In this document: piece after piece, positions 23,077 through 34,633 of the stretch
Layout: each line of letters starts with the position of its first letter
Numbering within the stretch: the first letter of the stretch is position 1
DNA from: Eupeodes corollae
Lineage: Eukaryota; Arthropoda; Insecta; Diptera; Syrphidae
DNA: 64,000 nt
Direction: 5' to 3'
Assembly: GCF_945859685.1 (NCBI RefSeq)
Contig: NC_079147.1
Span: forward strand, 17,153,289-17,217,288
Translations under genes and position numbers: made by a program
The notes under the pieces: model-generated
The model's database searches: none
Told to the model about the DNA's origin: nothing
What the model saw: the letters and a program-made list of their open reading frames with translations, nothing else

Positions 23077-25795
23077 AATTGGAAATTTTGAACCGTGTAG
23101 AATTTAATGATTTAAAACCTTAATGCTGTTGTTTTTCGCTTAAGCACAACCCATCGTTGCTCGGTATGTGTATCACAGATTCCATCTTTTGAAATGATTA
23201 CATATTTTACATTGCCCAAAATGCTTTAAGGTTCTTGGGATTTCTTCCAGTAATTTATAGAACCTTCATTTGCCCAAAATTTGAATATAACTCGCATATT
23301 TGGGCAAGTAGACCCTAACAAAGGTTTAAGTCCATTAAATGAATCCAAGAATGAGCTTTAAAAATGATAGGCTATATAACTTTAACTAAAACATTTACAT
23401 CACTTGAACCAGTTTACCGTTTACCTCAATTTCGGACATATTATTAATTAAAGAGATTCTTTTTTTAACCGCACATCGAGAATGTGGAGTGCTTTTAGCC
23501 AACTCTGTTGTGCCCTCGTATTTTGCTATTCAAAACTTTAAGAACAAAGTGCATCGGAATCTCCTCTATAAAAACTTCATATCTTCCTAAAGCCTGCACT
23601 GCATTTAAATTTTAAATACTCTAAGGGTATTCATTTCTCCTTGAGTGATACAAAATCAAACTTCTATAAGTTTTTAAGCTATACAAAAATATTCAACATT
23701 TTTTAAGATATTTAATATAAGGATAACATGTTGGGTTGGGTTATGCATTACTGCAAACTTTAATATTTTTATATTTTAAGCACGTTATACCAAATTTAGC
23801 CTCTTTATCCTGTATCGTTAATTCCTAAAGGCAAAGTAAAATAAAAATAAAATTTTTAAAATGTAATAAATTCTCATACCTGAATATTATATTTCGCTTG
23901 GATATGCATATTACAAAGCCTTCTTTTTTCCTTAATTTCACATAAGATTGAGTTCGACAGTCCATGCAATTAAGTCAAACTCCATAACGTACATTTCTTA
24001 CAAGGCGAAAATTTAATGTAATGAATTTGAATTTCTTCCTTTAAGAAACTAAGCCAAGTCGAAGTGCTTAAGCTTTATTTTGATGAATGTTTGTATTATG
24101 TGTTTCATAATAATTTTAAGGTATCATCAATTTCAAAAACCCACTGAACACTCAACTGGAACACCCTTCCACCAAAACCAGAACTGCTTAAAGATTAAAA
24201 ACAAGAGAAAAAAAAAGAAGAAAATAATAAACCTCAACCATAAAATATTAAAATAAACAAAAATCTAATGAAAATCCATCCATTCGGAAATAACCCCACA
24301 AAACACAAATCTGGCAAAATATGATTCAATTTTCAATTTAAATTACTCAAAGATCTACCCTTAAGCCCTCTTGTGTTCTTATATTGTTTGTATAATTCTG
24401 CCGTTTTAATGCCACAGTCAAAGGGCTTTTTGTGACTTTATTTTCTTCAAAAAGGAAAACAACAAGAAGAAGAAAAAGAAGTTGTGTGTAATAAGATTTA
24501 AGTTTAAATCCTGTGAAATGAAAGATGGGCTTGGTCTTGAAAGATGGACAGCTTTTCAACAATACCTCTGCATCGTTCTTTATGGTATGTACTGTATACA
24601 AGGTACATTCTGTGTATAGTGTAAGACTTGCCTTGTTTTGAATGATGCCTATACCTATTACCTCGCTATAGCCACCGAACTGCGCTGACTTGAAGAAACT
24701 TGGAGAGATAGAATAACGTAATGGTTTTAATTTCTTGCGACTGAATTGATTAAATTTTCATCTTTTGTTGTTTATATGATGATGAGAAAGTTTTAGCATT
24801 TTCTGATGTTCTACGTGATGGAAATATGATTTTCACCCAGAATAATACATATATAGCGGATGTAGCAACAGCAGCGGCAACGGAAGCGGCAGCAGTTATG
24901 TCGGCAAGGTAGTTCGTAGTTCTAGGGTAAATATTCTTCGTTCCTAGTTTTCCATATACCATATACTATACGCCAACCTAGCGAGAGCTAACCTTCATAA
25001 TGAGTTTTTAATTCACTTTGGTGCATGTGCTGCTGTTGATGCCTTTTGCCTTTATTTATACGATGATATCAAATTTAAAAATGTTCTTAAACTTTCTCTA
25101 CAGATTATTGCTGTCATAACCTAAGCTTTGAATTATGGAGAAAACAAAATATTGGTTGAGAGCAAGAGGAGACCCAAAAAAAAACATTTTGTTGTGATAT
25201 TAACTTGTGTCCTTGATATGTCCTTTCTAAAAGATAGAATTTTAAGTTAAGTATTCTTCAACTTAAGGCCGTAATTTAGGATGCCATATTTTGTTTTGCC
25301 ATTAATGTCCTTATAGTATAACCTTGTTTTTTATTTTTGAAAAACACATTGCAAAAAATGTTTTTCAAATATACAGTTTGTTGCTTTTTAAAACAAATTT
25401 CTGCAAGAGCTATTAGCCTTTTAGAGCTTAACCCAAGAGCTGACAGCTATTTTTTTTGTGTGAAAGGAAACAAGTTGATGCAAAAGTTCTAAGTAGTCTT
25501 AGTAAAGGTGATAACAGAAATGTTGTCGTCCGACACTTAGTGGCCATGTTTCTGAGAAAAACTGCATTAAAAGTACTACTTTTTCGAAAATTGAAATGCA
25601 TTGAATCCTACCGCCTAAGAGGGGCTGATTTCAAAAACGGTTTTCAACAGACGTTGAGGTGGTCGAATTTGTCCTGCAAACTTCGCCAAAAAAGCCTTTT
25701 TTTAACTCCACTAATATTAAAAGTTCGAACAGAAGTTGAAGTGGTGCTTAATTCTTGGTAACCTCGATTTAAATAACGAGTGTTATTGCAATTTT
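23077..25795. other. AT-rich sequence without a recognised gene
   Basis: No convincing coding frame. Short frames at 24347-24601, 24750-24962 and 25456-25761 lack recognisable motifs. No interspersed repeat seen elsewhere in the window is evident. This may be host intergenic or intronic DNA. Confidence 0.5.
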
Positions 25796-26068
25796 TAACT
25801 TCCCATAGAAAGTTATTGTATTGGATCCGACTTGTCGAATTGATAAATTTGACATTTCTCGACGTTTCAAGGTCCCTAGAGTCGAAATAAAAGATTTTTA
25901 GACAGATGTCTGTACGTTCGCGACGTTTTTTTCGTCCTCCATTGCTCAAGATCCAGAAGAGATATCGACTTCAAATATATCTTGTTACACAGATAATAAA
26001 ACAGAAAGATGCAGAAAGGGATCTCAAGAAAATTGCGTGGGTGTTTTTTTTTTACCATAGCAGTTTAA
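25796..26068 (-). repeat. Family B repeat, palindromic-end fragment
   Basis: Starts TTAACTTCCCATAGAAAGTT, includes the block CGTTTCAAGGTCCCTAGAGT, a much shortened CGTACG microsatellite and ACCATAGCAGTTT, then stops where an opposite-orientation copy starts. Same end as 6797 and 11167. Confidence 0.8.
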
Positions 26069-26846
26069 AAAAGAGTCTGGAAAGCGACCCACACTGATAA
26101 CTTCCCATCCCGTCAGTCGATTTGTCTTGCTTAAAAGTTTGTCTAGAATTTATTTTTTATGAAAAAACGGACTGTTGGATTTTTATATAAAAATAACTGA
26201 ATATCGAAAACAATATTTTATCTGAAATAAAATAAGTTTGAAGCCAATATTTCAAAGTTTTGAAAAGATATTTGAGTCAAAAATCAATTTTTACCAACTA
26301 TTATAAATTTTATTTTTTGTAAGAAAAACTGTCAATTAGATTTTTCTCCAAATTTTATCAGATGTCAAAAACATTATTCTTCGTTGCACAAAATTAATTT
26401 GGAGATGAAATCATATTTTAGTCGTCAAATTTTCTAGGTGACAATTTTTTTTTTCATTTTTTTTTGATTTATAAAAAAACCGTTAAATGGATTTATTTCA
26501 AAAAATATACTTCATTGGTATCACGCTACAATATATTATATAAAATTTAATACAAGTCTCTAGCATTTTTGGTTCGTAAGATATTTCATGTTAACCAAAA
26601 TGGTCACCTTTTTTAAACTGCTATGGTAACCCCCCCCCCCCCCCCCCGCAATTTTCTTGAGAACCATTTCTGCATGTTTCTTCCTTTATTTGAAGTCGCT
26701 ATCTTTTCTGGTTCTTGAAATATGGACAGCGAAAAATATGTCGCGAACGTATGAACGCACGATCACGCGCACGCACAGACGTTTTTCTAAAAATGTTTTA
26801 CTTCGACTCTAGGGGCCTTGAAACGTTGAGAAATATCAACATGTTT
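26069..26846 (+). repeat. Family B repeat, forward copy abutting the previous one
   Basis: Begins with AAAGAGTCTGGAAAGCGACC and ends at AAACGTTGAGAAATATCAAC, about 55 bp short of the palindromic end, where an RTE fragment begins. Contains only one to two ~175-bp units and an 18-C homopolymer at 26630-26647 in place of the usual AAAAAAACCACCCACG. Confidence 0.8.
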
Positions 26847-27725
26847 TGCCTTGGGTCTGGAAATCCGAAGTGCGACCTTGGCTACAACCAGGTAGTGGTC
26901 CAACTCGATGTTAGGTCCTCGGAAAGTTCGTACATCCTTGATGCTGGAAGCGTGTCTGGCGTCGATCGCAATATGGTCAATCTAGTTGACGGTAGATTGA
27001 TCTGGAGAAGTCCAAATTCCTTTGTGGATGTTGAGGTGTGGGAAACGCGTAGTGGCTACCATGACGTTTCGCCCCGCAGCAAAATCTATTAGCCTGAATC
27101 CGTTGTAGGAAGTGTTGTCGTGCAGGCTGTTCTTCCCGATTATTCCACCAAAGATGTCTTCCCTTCCTAGCTTGGCATTAAAATCGCCCAGAACTATTTA
27201 AATATCGTAGCTAGGGCTCTGCTCATATGTTTTGTCTAGAAGCTCGAAGAACATATCTTTGGTGTTGTCGTCTTTCTCTTCTGTGGGGGCGTGCGCGCTA
27301 ATCAGGCTAATGTTGCAACATTTAGCCTTGATGCGTATGGTCATGAGGGGCTCATTGATGCACCTATAGCTCAAGACATATTCTTGCCTAAGTCTGGCTC
27401 TAATGACGAAGCCGCATCCAAATAAGCGCTGTTGGTTTTCGTGGTAGCAGAGGCCATAGTAAATGTCACAGTTTTTCATCCTCTTTTTGCCCGGCCCATC
27501 CCATCCTGAATGGCAGTAATATCAGCTTTATTGCGGTCTAGGGCCTCCACTAATTCTTGGGCCGCACGTGGTCTGTTAAGGGACCTAACATTCCACCTGC
27601 ATATCCGAAGTTCGTTGTCCTTAATTCGTTTGCGTTGGTTGTCAACAGTATATCATCCGTATCCGATGCTTGTTGGTGCTTCGTAACCATGAAAGCTTTT
27701 ACGTGGTCAGGAAGTCACCCCGACG
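26847..27725 (-). pseudogene. RTE fragment, endonuclease half, interrupted by two transposons
   Basis: Minus-strand RTE copy whose sequence continues at 32633-32657 and then 34634-35044, so the Transib and Jockey-like elements are both inserted in it. Recognisable on the minus strand: FGCGFVIRARLRQ, MTIRIKAKCCNISLISAHAPTEEKDDNTKD (the 93-codon frame 27198-27479), GDFNAKLGREDIFG, NQIDHIAIDARH, DSDHYL. The copy keeps the 5' half but lacks the RT and 3' tail, being cut at 26847 against a family B copy. The 5-bp CGACG at 27721-27725 is repeated at 32633-32637. Confidence 0.85.
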
Positions 27726-27738
27726 CACAGTGGGATGA
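27726..27738 (+). repeat. Transib left terminal inverted repeat
   Basis: CACAGTG heptamer at 27726-27732, then GGATGA. Twenty-one bases after the heptamer lies AAAAAAATT (27754-27762), resembling the A-rich nonamer described for Transib ends. The background is A-rich, so this part is weak. Confidence 0.85.
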
Positions 27739-27983
27739 TCCATAGCAATAAATAAAAAAATTAACTGTTTTAACGGTACTTTTGAGTGAATGGTAAGTCA
27801 TGTTAAATATATGGAAGGTATAACTGCATTAAAATTATTTCGAATTGTTAACTCGTGCAAAAGTTACAGAGCCGTTAATAGTGACTAGTGAAAATTTGTT
27901 CTCAGACAGTGACAATAAGCAATTTTTTACTTTAATTTAAATCTGTTGCAAATTAAATTGTGCGCATAAATAATTAATATACC

Positions 27984-30900
27984 ATGGCTTATAATATTGA
28001 TCAAGGTATGTAAAATCATATTTTGCTTAAAAAAAAATTGTTTATTTCGTGGTTAATTTAATATTAATTTTAAAGTGGATGGGTTATTCGACTTTTTTTT
28101 ACTTGCGACATATAGGAACTATATGGCAAGTTTTGCATTCGTGCAAAATTTCGAACTCGAGATTTTAATCAAACATGATATTACGATGGTAGAGAAGTCG
28201 AAAAAAGTGGGTCCCGCGATTCCGTCCGGTCGGTTTTGTCTGTCTGTCCACGCTCCTACAGCCTAAACCATTGGGTCGATTGAGTTCAAACTTGGAAGTT
28301 AGGGTTTTGAGCAGATTCGCGTTAGGCGTTTTTTTCATTTTTTTTTTAAGATCAAAACTAACAGTGGCTCCCATACAATTTTTTTGGTCAAAAACCGAAA
28401 ATTCGAATTTTCTCAAAAACAAACCGATAGATTTTTTTTAAATTTTCTCTAAAATTTTATTTTTTGACTTGGCTTCTTTTTATAAGAAAACCATATTTTT
28501 GTATTGCTCAGGAAAGGTACCGCTCATAGAACCGTTATTTTGTTTTTTAATTTTCTCAGCAACTTATGAACTGATTTTAATATTTTTTTTTCTGAATAAG
28601 CTTCTATATTGCCTTAATAATATTTGATTAACAAAAATGCAATTTTTAATTGTTTGGATTTTTTAAAAAATATTGAATTTTTATTTTTCAAAACTCTATA
28701 TCTCAAAAACGGGTCAACAATTTTTTACTAAATTCAAGCGTAAGACGTATATTTACAATCGCTAAACAACTGCATTCCAAAAATATTTTTAGAACAAAAT
28801 TGGAAAATTTTATATATAAAAAATTAATATAAAAAAAAACGGCTCTAACGATTTTCAAAATAAAAATTTGAAAAATCAACGGTTTTTTTATTTATAAAAT
28901 GGCATTTAAATTTTTGAAGACAAACTTATTTTTCAGGTAAAATTTTGAATCTTAAAATATTATTTTTTAAATTATTTTAACTGTGCATGAGCCCGAAAGA
29001 GCGCATTGTTTTGACAAAATTGTAATTACATTGCTATCTTTCATCCAAATTAATGCATTTGGTACTTCATAACTAAAATCCAAAGCGCACAAGAGCCTGA
29101 CTGTAAACAACGCATGAACAGCAATTTCTTGTACTTGTTCGCATGCTTGTTTTTTAAAACTTTAGTGAAAAAAATAGACTAAACGTAATAACTCCATGTT
29201 TGCGCTGAAAACTTAAGAAGGAATGTAGTATGTACCTTCTAGCCACCAATAACATTCCTTCATTATCATCATAAACATGTCCTTATCTATCTATCTGCAT
29301 AAAGCTAAGCACCAAGTCAAGCCAAGTGAACTATTCTATGGTCGTTTTAGACATCTACCTGCTACCTAACTACACAACCAATAGGCGATCGCCTTACAAT
29401 TTAAACATTCATGGTCTGCCTCTTTCTTATCTTATTTATTTTCCACCCTGGTTCTTCTAATATGAAATTACAATAAAGCTATCTAAAGGAAAAAAGCTTT
29501 TAAGGAACAAGTTGAATCTATATCGAACGCATCCTAGCTTTATACATAATAGAAACCATTTTTCATATACAAAGATCGTACCGAAGTTAAAGCAGACTTA
29601 TGAATGTAAATAAAAACAAATATCGGTAAAAGATCCTAAACAGCTGACTTAAGCATGTAAAAGTTTGTTTCATCCCCTTATTATATACAATAAGCCATTT
29701 TGTTTGTTATATAAAGTGCACTGATATAAATAAAACAAAAACAAATTCATCAACCTTCATATGGAAGCTCTTTATGTGAAAACATATGCGAGGATAGACT
29801 CAAATAAAATGAAGGAAATTGTGTAGAATTTTTTCGTCGAAAATTAATTATCTCCCTTATTCTGCTGGCTGCTTATGGGAATGGGAATAATATTTTTCTC
29901 TCGCTCCCTCTGAACTTCTCCACTTTCAAAACTAACGCCACACCAACGACTCGGCATCTGGTCGCCCTAAAAGTTTCTGCTCATGAGAGTACTATGGTTT
30001 TCATATACAAAGATCGTGCGGTTTTTTTGACAATTCAAATGGCATTTATATCTTTGAAGCCAAACTTATTTTGCAGGTATATTTTTAAATATCATATAAG
30101 TACTTTTTTTAAACAGACTCTTTGCATACAGGAGCAAGTTCGTGCGACCCAGTCGTGCATTTTATTTTAAATGAATTTCGTATTTAAGTAAGGTTTTCTA
30201 AAATACCCCAAAAAACCCTGTTGAGATCTTTCTTGTTTTTTGATTATCTATATATCTATTCACTAAATCACGAAATAAGAGTTTGCGCAGATTTGCGTTT
30301 TTTTAATTATTGACGTTTTTGTAGGCTCAAATCCATCGATCAAAAATAGTGACCTATTTCAAACATGGATTGAAAGTGAGAAGTCAGTGAAATTAAGTGC
30401 TGTTTCTGAAAAAATTAATGAACTACTTGGCCTTAGAGAGTCGAATGAAGATGTTGAAGTTCAAATTCGAAAGGCTTCTAAATATTACTGCCTTAAATTG
30501 AGGGAAAAATGGGAAAAATCACAGAGAAAACGGGATAAGTTCATGCAACTTAATGAACGATGGCTTAGCCTTAATTTGCCGTTACAAATAAATATGATTA
30601 ATCGTGAAAGTGAGACAAATGATCGAAGTCTACCAGGAACGAGCAAAGGTAGGCCATCGAAAAATTTTGAAGCATGCAGCGAGCGCACGAAAAAACGTCG
30701 CGTACAGGAACTTATTTCCCAACACACTACAGAGGAGATTAACTACGCTGCTAAAATGAGTAGTCGCTATTCAGATTCTCCTCAAAAATCGGATAAGACT
30801 TTAACTATGGAGCAAAGCCTAGCATTGTACTTAGATTTGGATTTGTCTAAGAGGAAGTACGCTCTTCTACGTTCTGTTGTCAATGGTGTCCACAAAGACT

Positions 30901-32315
30901 GTTTTCCGAGTTATTATAAATTACAAAGATATAAAGCTGAACTACTTCCTGAAATTGCTGCTGTGTCCGAAACAATATCTGAAGTCAACCTTCAATCGCT
31001 ATTAAACAAAACTTCAAAAAGTATTGTTGAGATTATCAAGGACAATCTGTCATCTGAATGGAATACGAGCACTTCATTCGATCTAATATGCAAATGGGGC
31101 TTTGATGGTAGCTCTGGACATAGCAATTACAAACAAACATTTGTAAATAGTGATAGTACGGATAGCTTCTTATTTCTTAGTGCTTTCGTGCCATTGAAAT
31201 TAGTGGATACTATAAAAGGCACAGAAGTTTGGATAAATTCCAGACCAGGTTCCACTTATTTCTGTCGGCCTATGAAATTAATTTTTCAGAAAGAGAACAG
31301 TGCCCTGATTGCGTCCGAGCAAAGTCACATGGAGGAGATTATTGAACATCTTCAACATTGCTATATCCATATTGATGGCAGAGAAATAAATATTAAATAC
31401 ACAATGCTAATGACGATGCTTGATGGCAGTGCAATAAATACATTGAGCGGGACAAATGCAGCCCAAAATTGTTACATATGTGGAGCTAAACCTTCACAAA
31501 TGAATTTACCCGCTGTAGAAGATCGAAAACCAAACACGAGTAATTATAGATTTGGCCTTTCATCTTTACATTCTTGGATCAGATGTTTCGAGTGCTTATT
31601 ACACATCTCCTACAGACTACCTTTTAAAACTTGGCAAATACGCGGTCTAGAAAATAAAACAGCGTTTGGAGAAAGAAAAAAAAATATCCAAGAAAATTTT
31701 AGATTAAAAATGGGTTTACTTGTCGACATCCCTAAACCTGGATATGGTACAAGATATGACGGAAATACCGCTCGACGATTTTTTTCAAATCCCGAATTAA
31801 GTTCGGAAATAACAGGGGTACACAAAGAACTTATACGCAACTTCAGAATAATATTAAGGACAATCGCAACTGGTCGTGAAATTAATGTGGAAAGATTTGT
31901 TAAGCTTTTGGAAGAAACGAAAAATATGTATCTTTCCCAATACAGTTGGTACTACATGCCAAGCAGTGTTCATAAGCTGTTGGTTCATGCGAAAGATATT
32001 ATTTCCTTTTTCCATTTACCTATTGGTGTCCTTTCTGAAGAAGCATTGGAAGCTAGGCATAAGGAAATCCGAAAGGCCAGGTTGGATCATAGCCGAAAGT
32101 GCTCCAGAATAAGCTCAATGACTGATTTAATTAATCATTTATTAATAACTTCGGACCCACTTATATCAAATATACGTTCAAATAGCTCACATGTTTCTAA
32201 AGTCGATCCAGATATTGATCAATATCTAGTCAGTAACAATTTAGAAATCTTAACGTTGCCAATTGATATAGATTTAAACTATATTGATGAAACATCAGAA
32301 AGCGATAGCAATTAA
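27984..32315 (+). CDS. Transib transposase (RAG1-core-like), two predicted exons
   Basis: Predicted join: exon 1 27984-28005 (ATG in an ACCATGG context, seven codons plus one base), intron 28006-30324 (GTATGT...TTTTTGTAG), exon 2 30325-32315. The phase is kept and the protein is 670 residues, a usual Transib length. Exon 2 alone has no ATG before residue 29, which supports the first exon. Residues in the spliced protein: D268 in KWGFDGSSGHS, D374 in MLDGSAINTL, the zinc pair C390-x2-C393 in NCYICGAKP, H557-x4-H562 in VHKLLVHAKD, and E583 in SEEALEARHKEIRKAR. These correspond to RAG1 D600, D708, C727/C730, H937/H942 and E962; the D-to-D spacing of 106 compares with 108 in RAG1. The N-terminal ~130 residues are basic and charged and may bind DNA. 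No stops or shifts seen, so it may be active. It would act in the nucleus, cutting at the CACAGTG ends. Splicing is inferred. Confidence 0.88.
28096..28995 (+). repeat. Family A repeat inside the Transib intron
   Basis: Most complete copy of family A. It runs from CGAACTCGAGATTTTAATC and ATGGTAGAGAAGTCG through GGGTCCCGCGATTCCGTCC to an A/T-rich 3' part with AAATGGCATTTAAATTTTTG. A second copy of this 3' part alone is at about 30015-30175, ending GTTCGTGCGACCCAGTCGTG. It does not encode a recognisable protein. Its place in the predicted intron would explain why the intron is so long for a transposon gene. Confidence 0.6.
28996..30324. other. Rest of the Transib intron, no gene
   Basis: Non-coding. 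A 19-bp phrase TTTCATATACAAAGATCGT occurs at about 29570 and again near 29999, possibly the target duplication or a recombination scar of another insertion. The family A 3' part at 30015-30175 and the predicted splice acceptor TTTTTGTAG at 30316-30324 close the interval. Confidence 0.5.
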
Positions 32316-32619
32316 TTTATTATTAATACATTTTTAATTCTTATATTTTATTTTTATCATAATTATTATAAATAACATAAAGTTTGAAGTTTATAAACCA
32401 ATTAAATTTGAAAAAAATATTTGAAAGATGAGAAAAAAAAAGTTCGCTTCTCAACTCTTTTATTTCCAAAAAAGCTGGGCGGGGCATTAATTGCTGGGGT
32501 AAGTATGTACTTTTTAGTAAATAACATAGATATTTAATGTAATAAGTGATTACATGCAAAATAATAAGGTTTCAGCCCTTAAAACAAGAGATAATAATTT
32601 CGCCGTTTTTCCTATACAC

Positions 32620-32632
32620 TCGTCCCACTGTG
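32620..32632 (-). repeat. Transib right terminal inverted repeat
   Basis: Reverse complement reads CACAGTGGGACGA. From the heptamer, a 12-base spacer is followed by AGGAAAAAC, 6 of 9 matches to the RSS nonamer ACAAAAACC. The target duplication CGACG follows at 32633-32637. Confidence 0.85.
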
Positions 32633-32656
32633 CGACGGCACAACCCCCAACCTGGA

Positions 32657-34039
32657 GCTGTGGTTCATCCGCTCCCGAAAAAGGGAAAGGACAACTCCAA
32701 CCCGTCAAATCTTGGGTCGATAAGTCTTCTTCCGAGCATCAGCAAAGTTTTCGAAAAGATCATTAATAGGGCTCTGACTAAGTGGGCTGCGGACAACAAA
32801 ATAATTCCGGATAAACAGTTCGGGTTCAAGGCGGGTCATGACACAATTCATGCTGCGTCTAAACTGAGCAGGCTTGGCATAAGCAAGCCATTGTTGTATA
32901 TACTTTATAATATGCTTAACGGTAGAAAGTTTGTTGTCAAAAGTGGCAATGTAACTTCTACCACAACATTCTCAATTAAAAATGGTCTTCAACAGGGAGC
33001 GGTGAATTCGCCGATTCTCTTCAGCATTTACACCAGCGATCTGATAGGTAGTCTTACAAAGGCAATTGCGTACGCCGACGATCTAATTGCGTACAGAACG
33101 GCCCGAAAGGTTGAGGTTATTAGAATTCTCTTGCAGCGTGATTTCGACAAGATTCAGCGATATTGCGACGACTGGAAACTGAAAATAAATGTCCAGAAGT
33201 CAGAGACAATTCTGTTCCGGACTCCGTTGGCTAGGGCCACGAGGGATACGTGTAAGAATTGGCGCAAGATGGTCATCGCTGATCTTCACGGGCAGCCATT
33301 AGCGAGCAAAAGTGTAGTGAAGTACCTCGGTATCTGGTTAGATCAGTGCTTGTATTTCGACAGACATATAAATGCTGCTCTGACCAGGGCCAGAGGAGCC
33401 TTCGCTCTGACGAAACGGCTGTTTTTAAGCAGTCGGATTGACCCCAGAGTAAAGGTAATTTGCTACATGGCCCTCATACGGCCAATGATCGTTAATGGAT
33501 GTCCTGTGTGGTTCAACGTTGCCCCTTCCCAGATGGAGAAGTTTCGGGTGTTCGAGCGGCAGTGTTTACGACGCTGTACCGGCTTATTTCGAACAGCCGA
33601 GTCTTCTTATGTGCATTACTATTCTAACGAGGTCCTATACAACGGGGCTCGAATCAACAGAATTGACAATTTCGTGATAAAACTCGTTCGAGGTCACATT
33701 GCAAGAGCAATGTCTTCGACCAACAATTTAATTTTCGGGGCGTTCTATCTGAACGACGAGTATTTTGAAAGTGCACGCTTGAGCGGCTTCATTCCACCAG
33801 AGGCATTTCTCTTTTTAGACAAATGCGGTCTGATACAGGATAGATTGGGAGTTCCGTTAATCTACCACGTCAGACGAAGAACCGTGGATAGGCGACTCCT
33901 GTACAATCGGGACGTCATGGCACAAGGCGGAGCAGAGCTCCTTCGGTTCAGTAGGGCTGTGTCCGAACGGGACCGAACTGATAGGGTGAAGCAGGAGAAC
34001 AAGTTTTGGTGGCTTCAATCGGCACTTGATAGTGGGTAG
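32657..34039 (+). pseudogene. RT and C-terminal domain of the Jockey/I-like element, motif A deleted
   Basis: Open for 460 codons from AVVHPLPKKGKDNSNP to QSALDSG. RT text: ISLLPSISKVFEKIINRAL, DKQFGFKAGHDTIHAASKL, then directly SRLGISKPLLYILYNMLNG, NGLQQGAVNSPILF, and YADD at 33071-33082. Between HAASKL and SRLGIS the block holding the first catalytic Asp (normally a KAFDSVW-like motif) is missing, yet the frame is kept. C-terminal text includes YLGIWLDQCLYFDRHI, RPMIVNGCPVWFN and ERQCLRRCTGLFRTAESSY. The open frame extends upstream to 32546, but those 37 codons are Transib and RTE sequence and do not belong to it. Without motif A it cannot be a working polymerase. Clade undecided between Jockey and I groups. 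Confidence 0.85.
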
Positions 34040-34633
34040 TCGGGATGGGGTTTTAAGCCTTGGCCGGCTTACATACTTGTTTAATAGTATTAGGGTTTAG
34101 TTTTAAGTAGAATAGGCATGGTGGCACGAAAAAAAAAATACAAAAATAAAATGAAAAATAAAAAAAATTATAAAAAACATTAACAAAATGTATTAAAAAA
34201 AAATAATTAATAAAAAATAAAAAAAAGGAAAAAAAAAGACAACAAAATATGAAAAACAAAAATGTTAGATAGTTAGATTTGCTTCTGTGGTTGTTCTAGT
34301 TTTAAGTAGTTTATAGGTAGAATAGGTAGTTTAAGTTAGCTTTAAGTTTTATTTAAGGACCTAAATTTAAGTAGTTTGTAAGTAAAAATAAAAAAGGATA
34401 TTGATATTAGTTTCTTTTTCAAATTTTTTAATAAATACAAAAATAAATAAAATTAAAATGAAGTAAAATAGATCTTAGGGTCGAAAGGCATTAGTTTTAA
34501 ATGTTATAGTTTAACTTAGAGTGTCTGTATGGGACCATTAAGTTAGTTGTAAGTTATGGATAATTAGGCTTTTTTATGAATTTTGGTCTAGCTTTAAGAT
34601 GAATTAATAAAAATGAATTTTAAAAAAAAAAAA
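32658..34633 (+). mobile_element. Jockey/I-like non-LTR retrotransposon, 5'-truncated, poly-A tailed
   Basis: Insertion of 1976 bp ending in a 12-A tail, flanked by the exact 13-bp duplication CCCCAACCTGGAG at 32645-32657 and 34634-34646. It lies in the leader of an RTE copy, only 25 bp from the Transib right end. It is 5'-truncated inside the RT domain, the usual outcome of incomplete target-primed reverse transcription. The 3' untranslated part (34040-34620) is low-complexity A-rich sequence. Confidence 0.9.

Larger units (their letters stand above)
27726..32632 (+). mobile_element. Transib-superfamily DNA transposon (RAG1-related), near complete
   Basis: About 4.9-kb cut-and-paste transposon with inverted termini: left CACAGTGGGATGA, right (reverse complement) CACAGTGGGACGA, 12 of 13 matching. 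The outer heptamer CACAGTG equals the consensus heptamer of vertebrate V(D)J recombination signals. It is flanked by a 5-bp duplication CGACG, and removing one copy plus the element restores the RTE sequence found in the intact RTE copies, which proves the boundaries. Transib elements are known for 5-bp GC-rich target duplications and RSS-like ends, and their transposase is the relative of the RAG1 core. One gene is carried on the plus strand. The first half of the element (28006-30324) is non-coding, apparently one large intron swollen by other repeats. Confidence 0.93.

Noticed and set aside
32546..32656. N-terminal 37 codons of a 497-codon open frame as part of the retrotransposon protein
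   Set aside because: These bases are the Transib 3' end and an RTE flank; the retrotransposon starts at 32658, as the target duplication shows.
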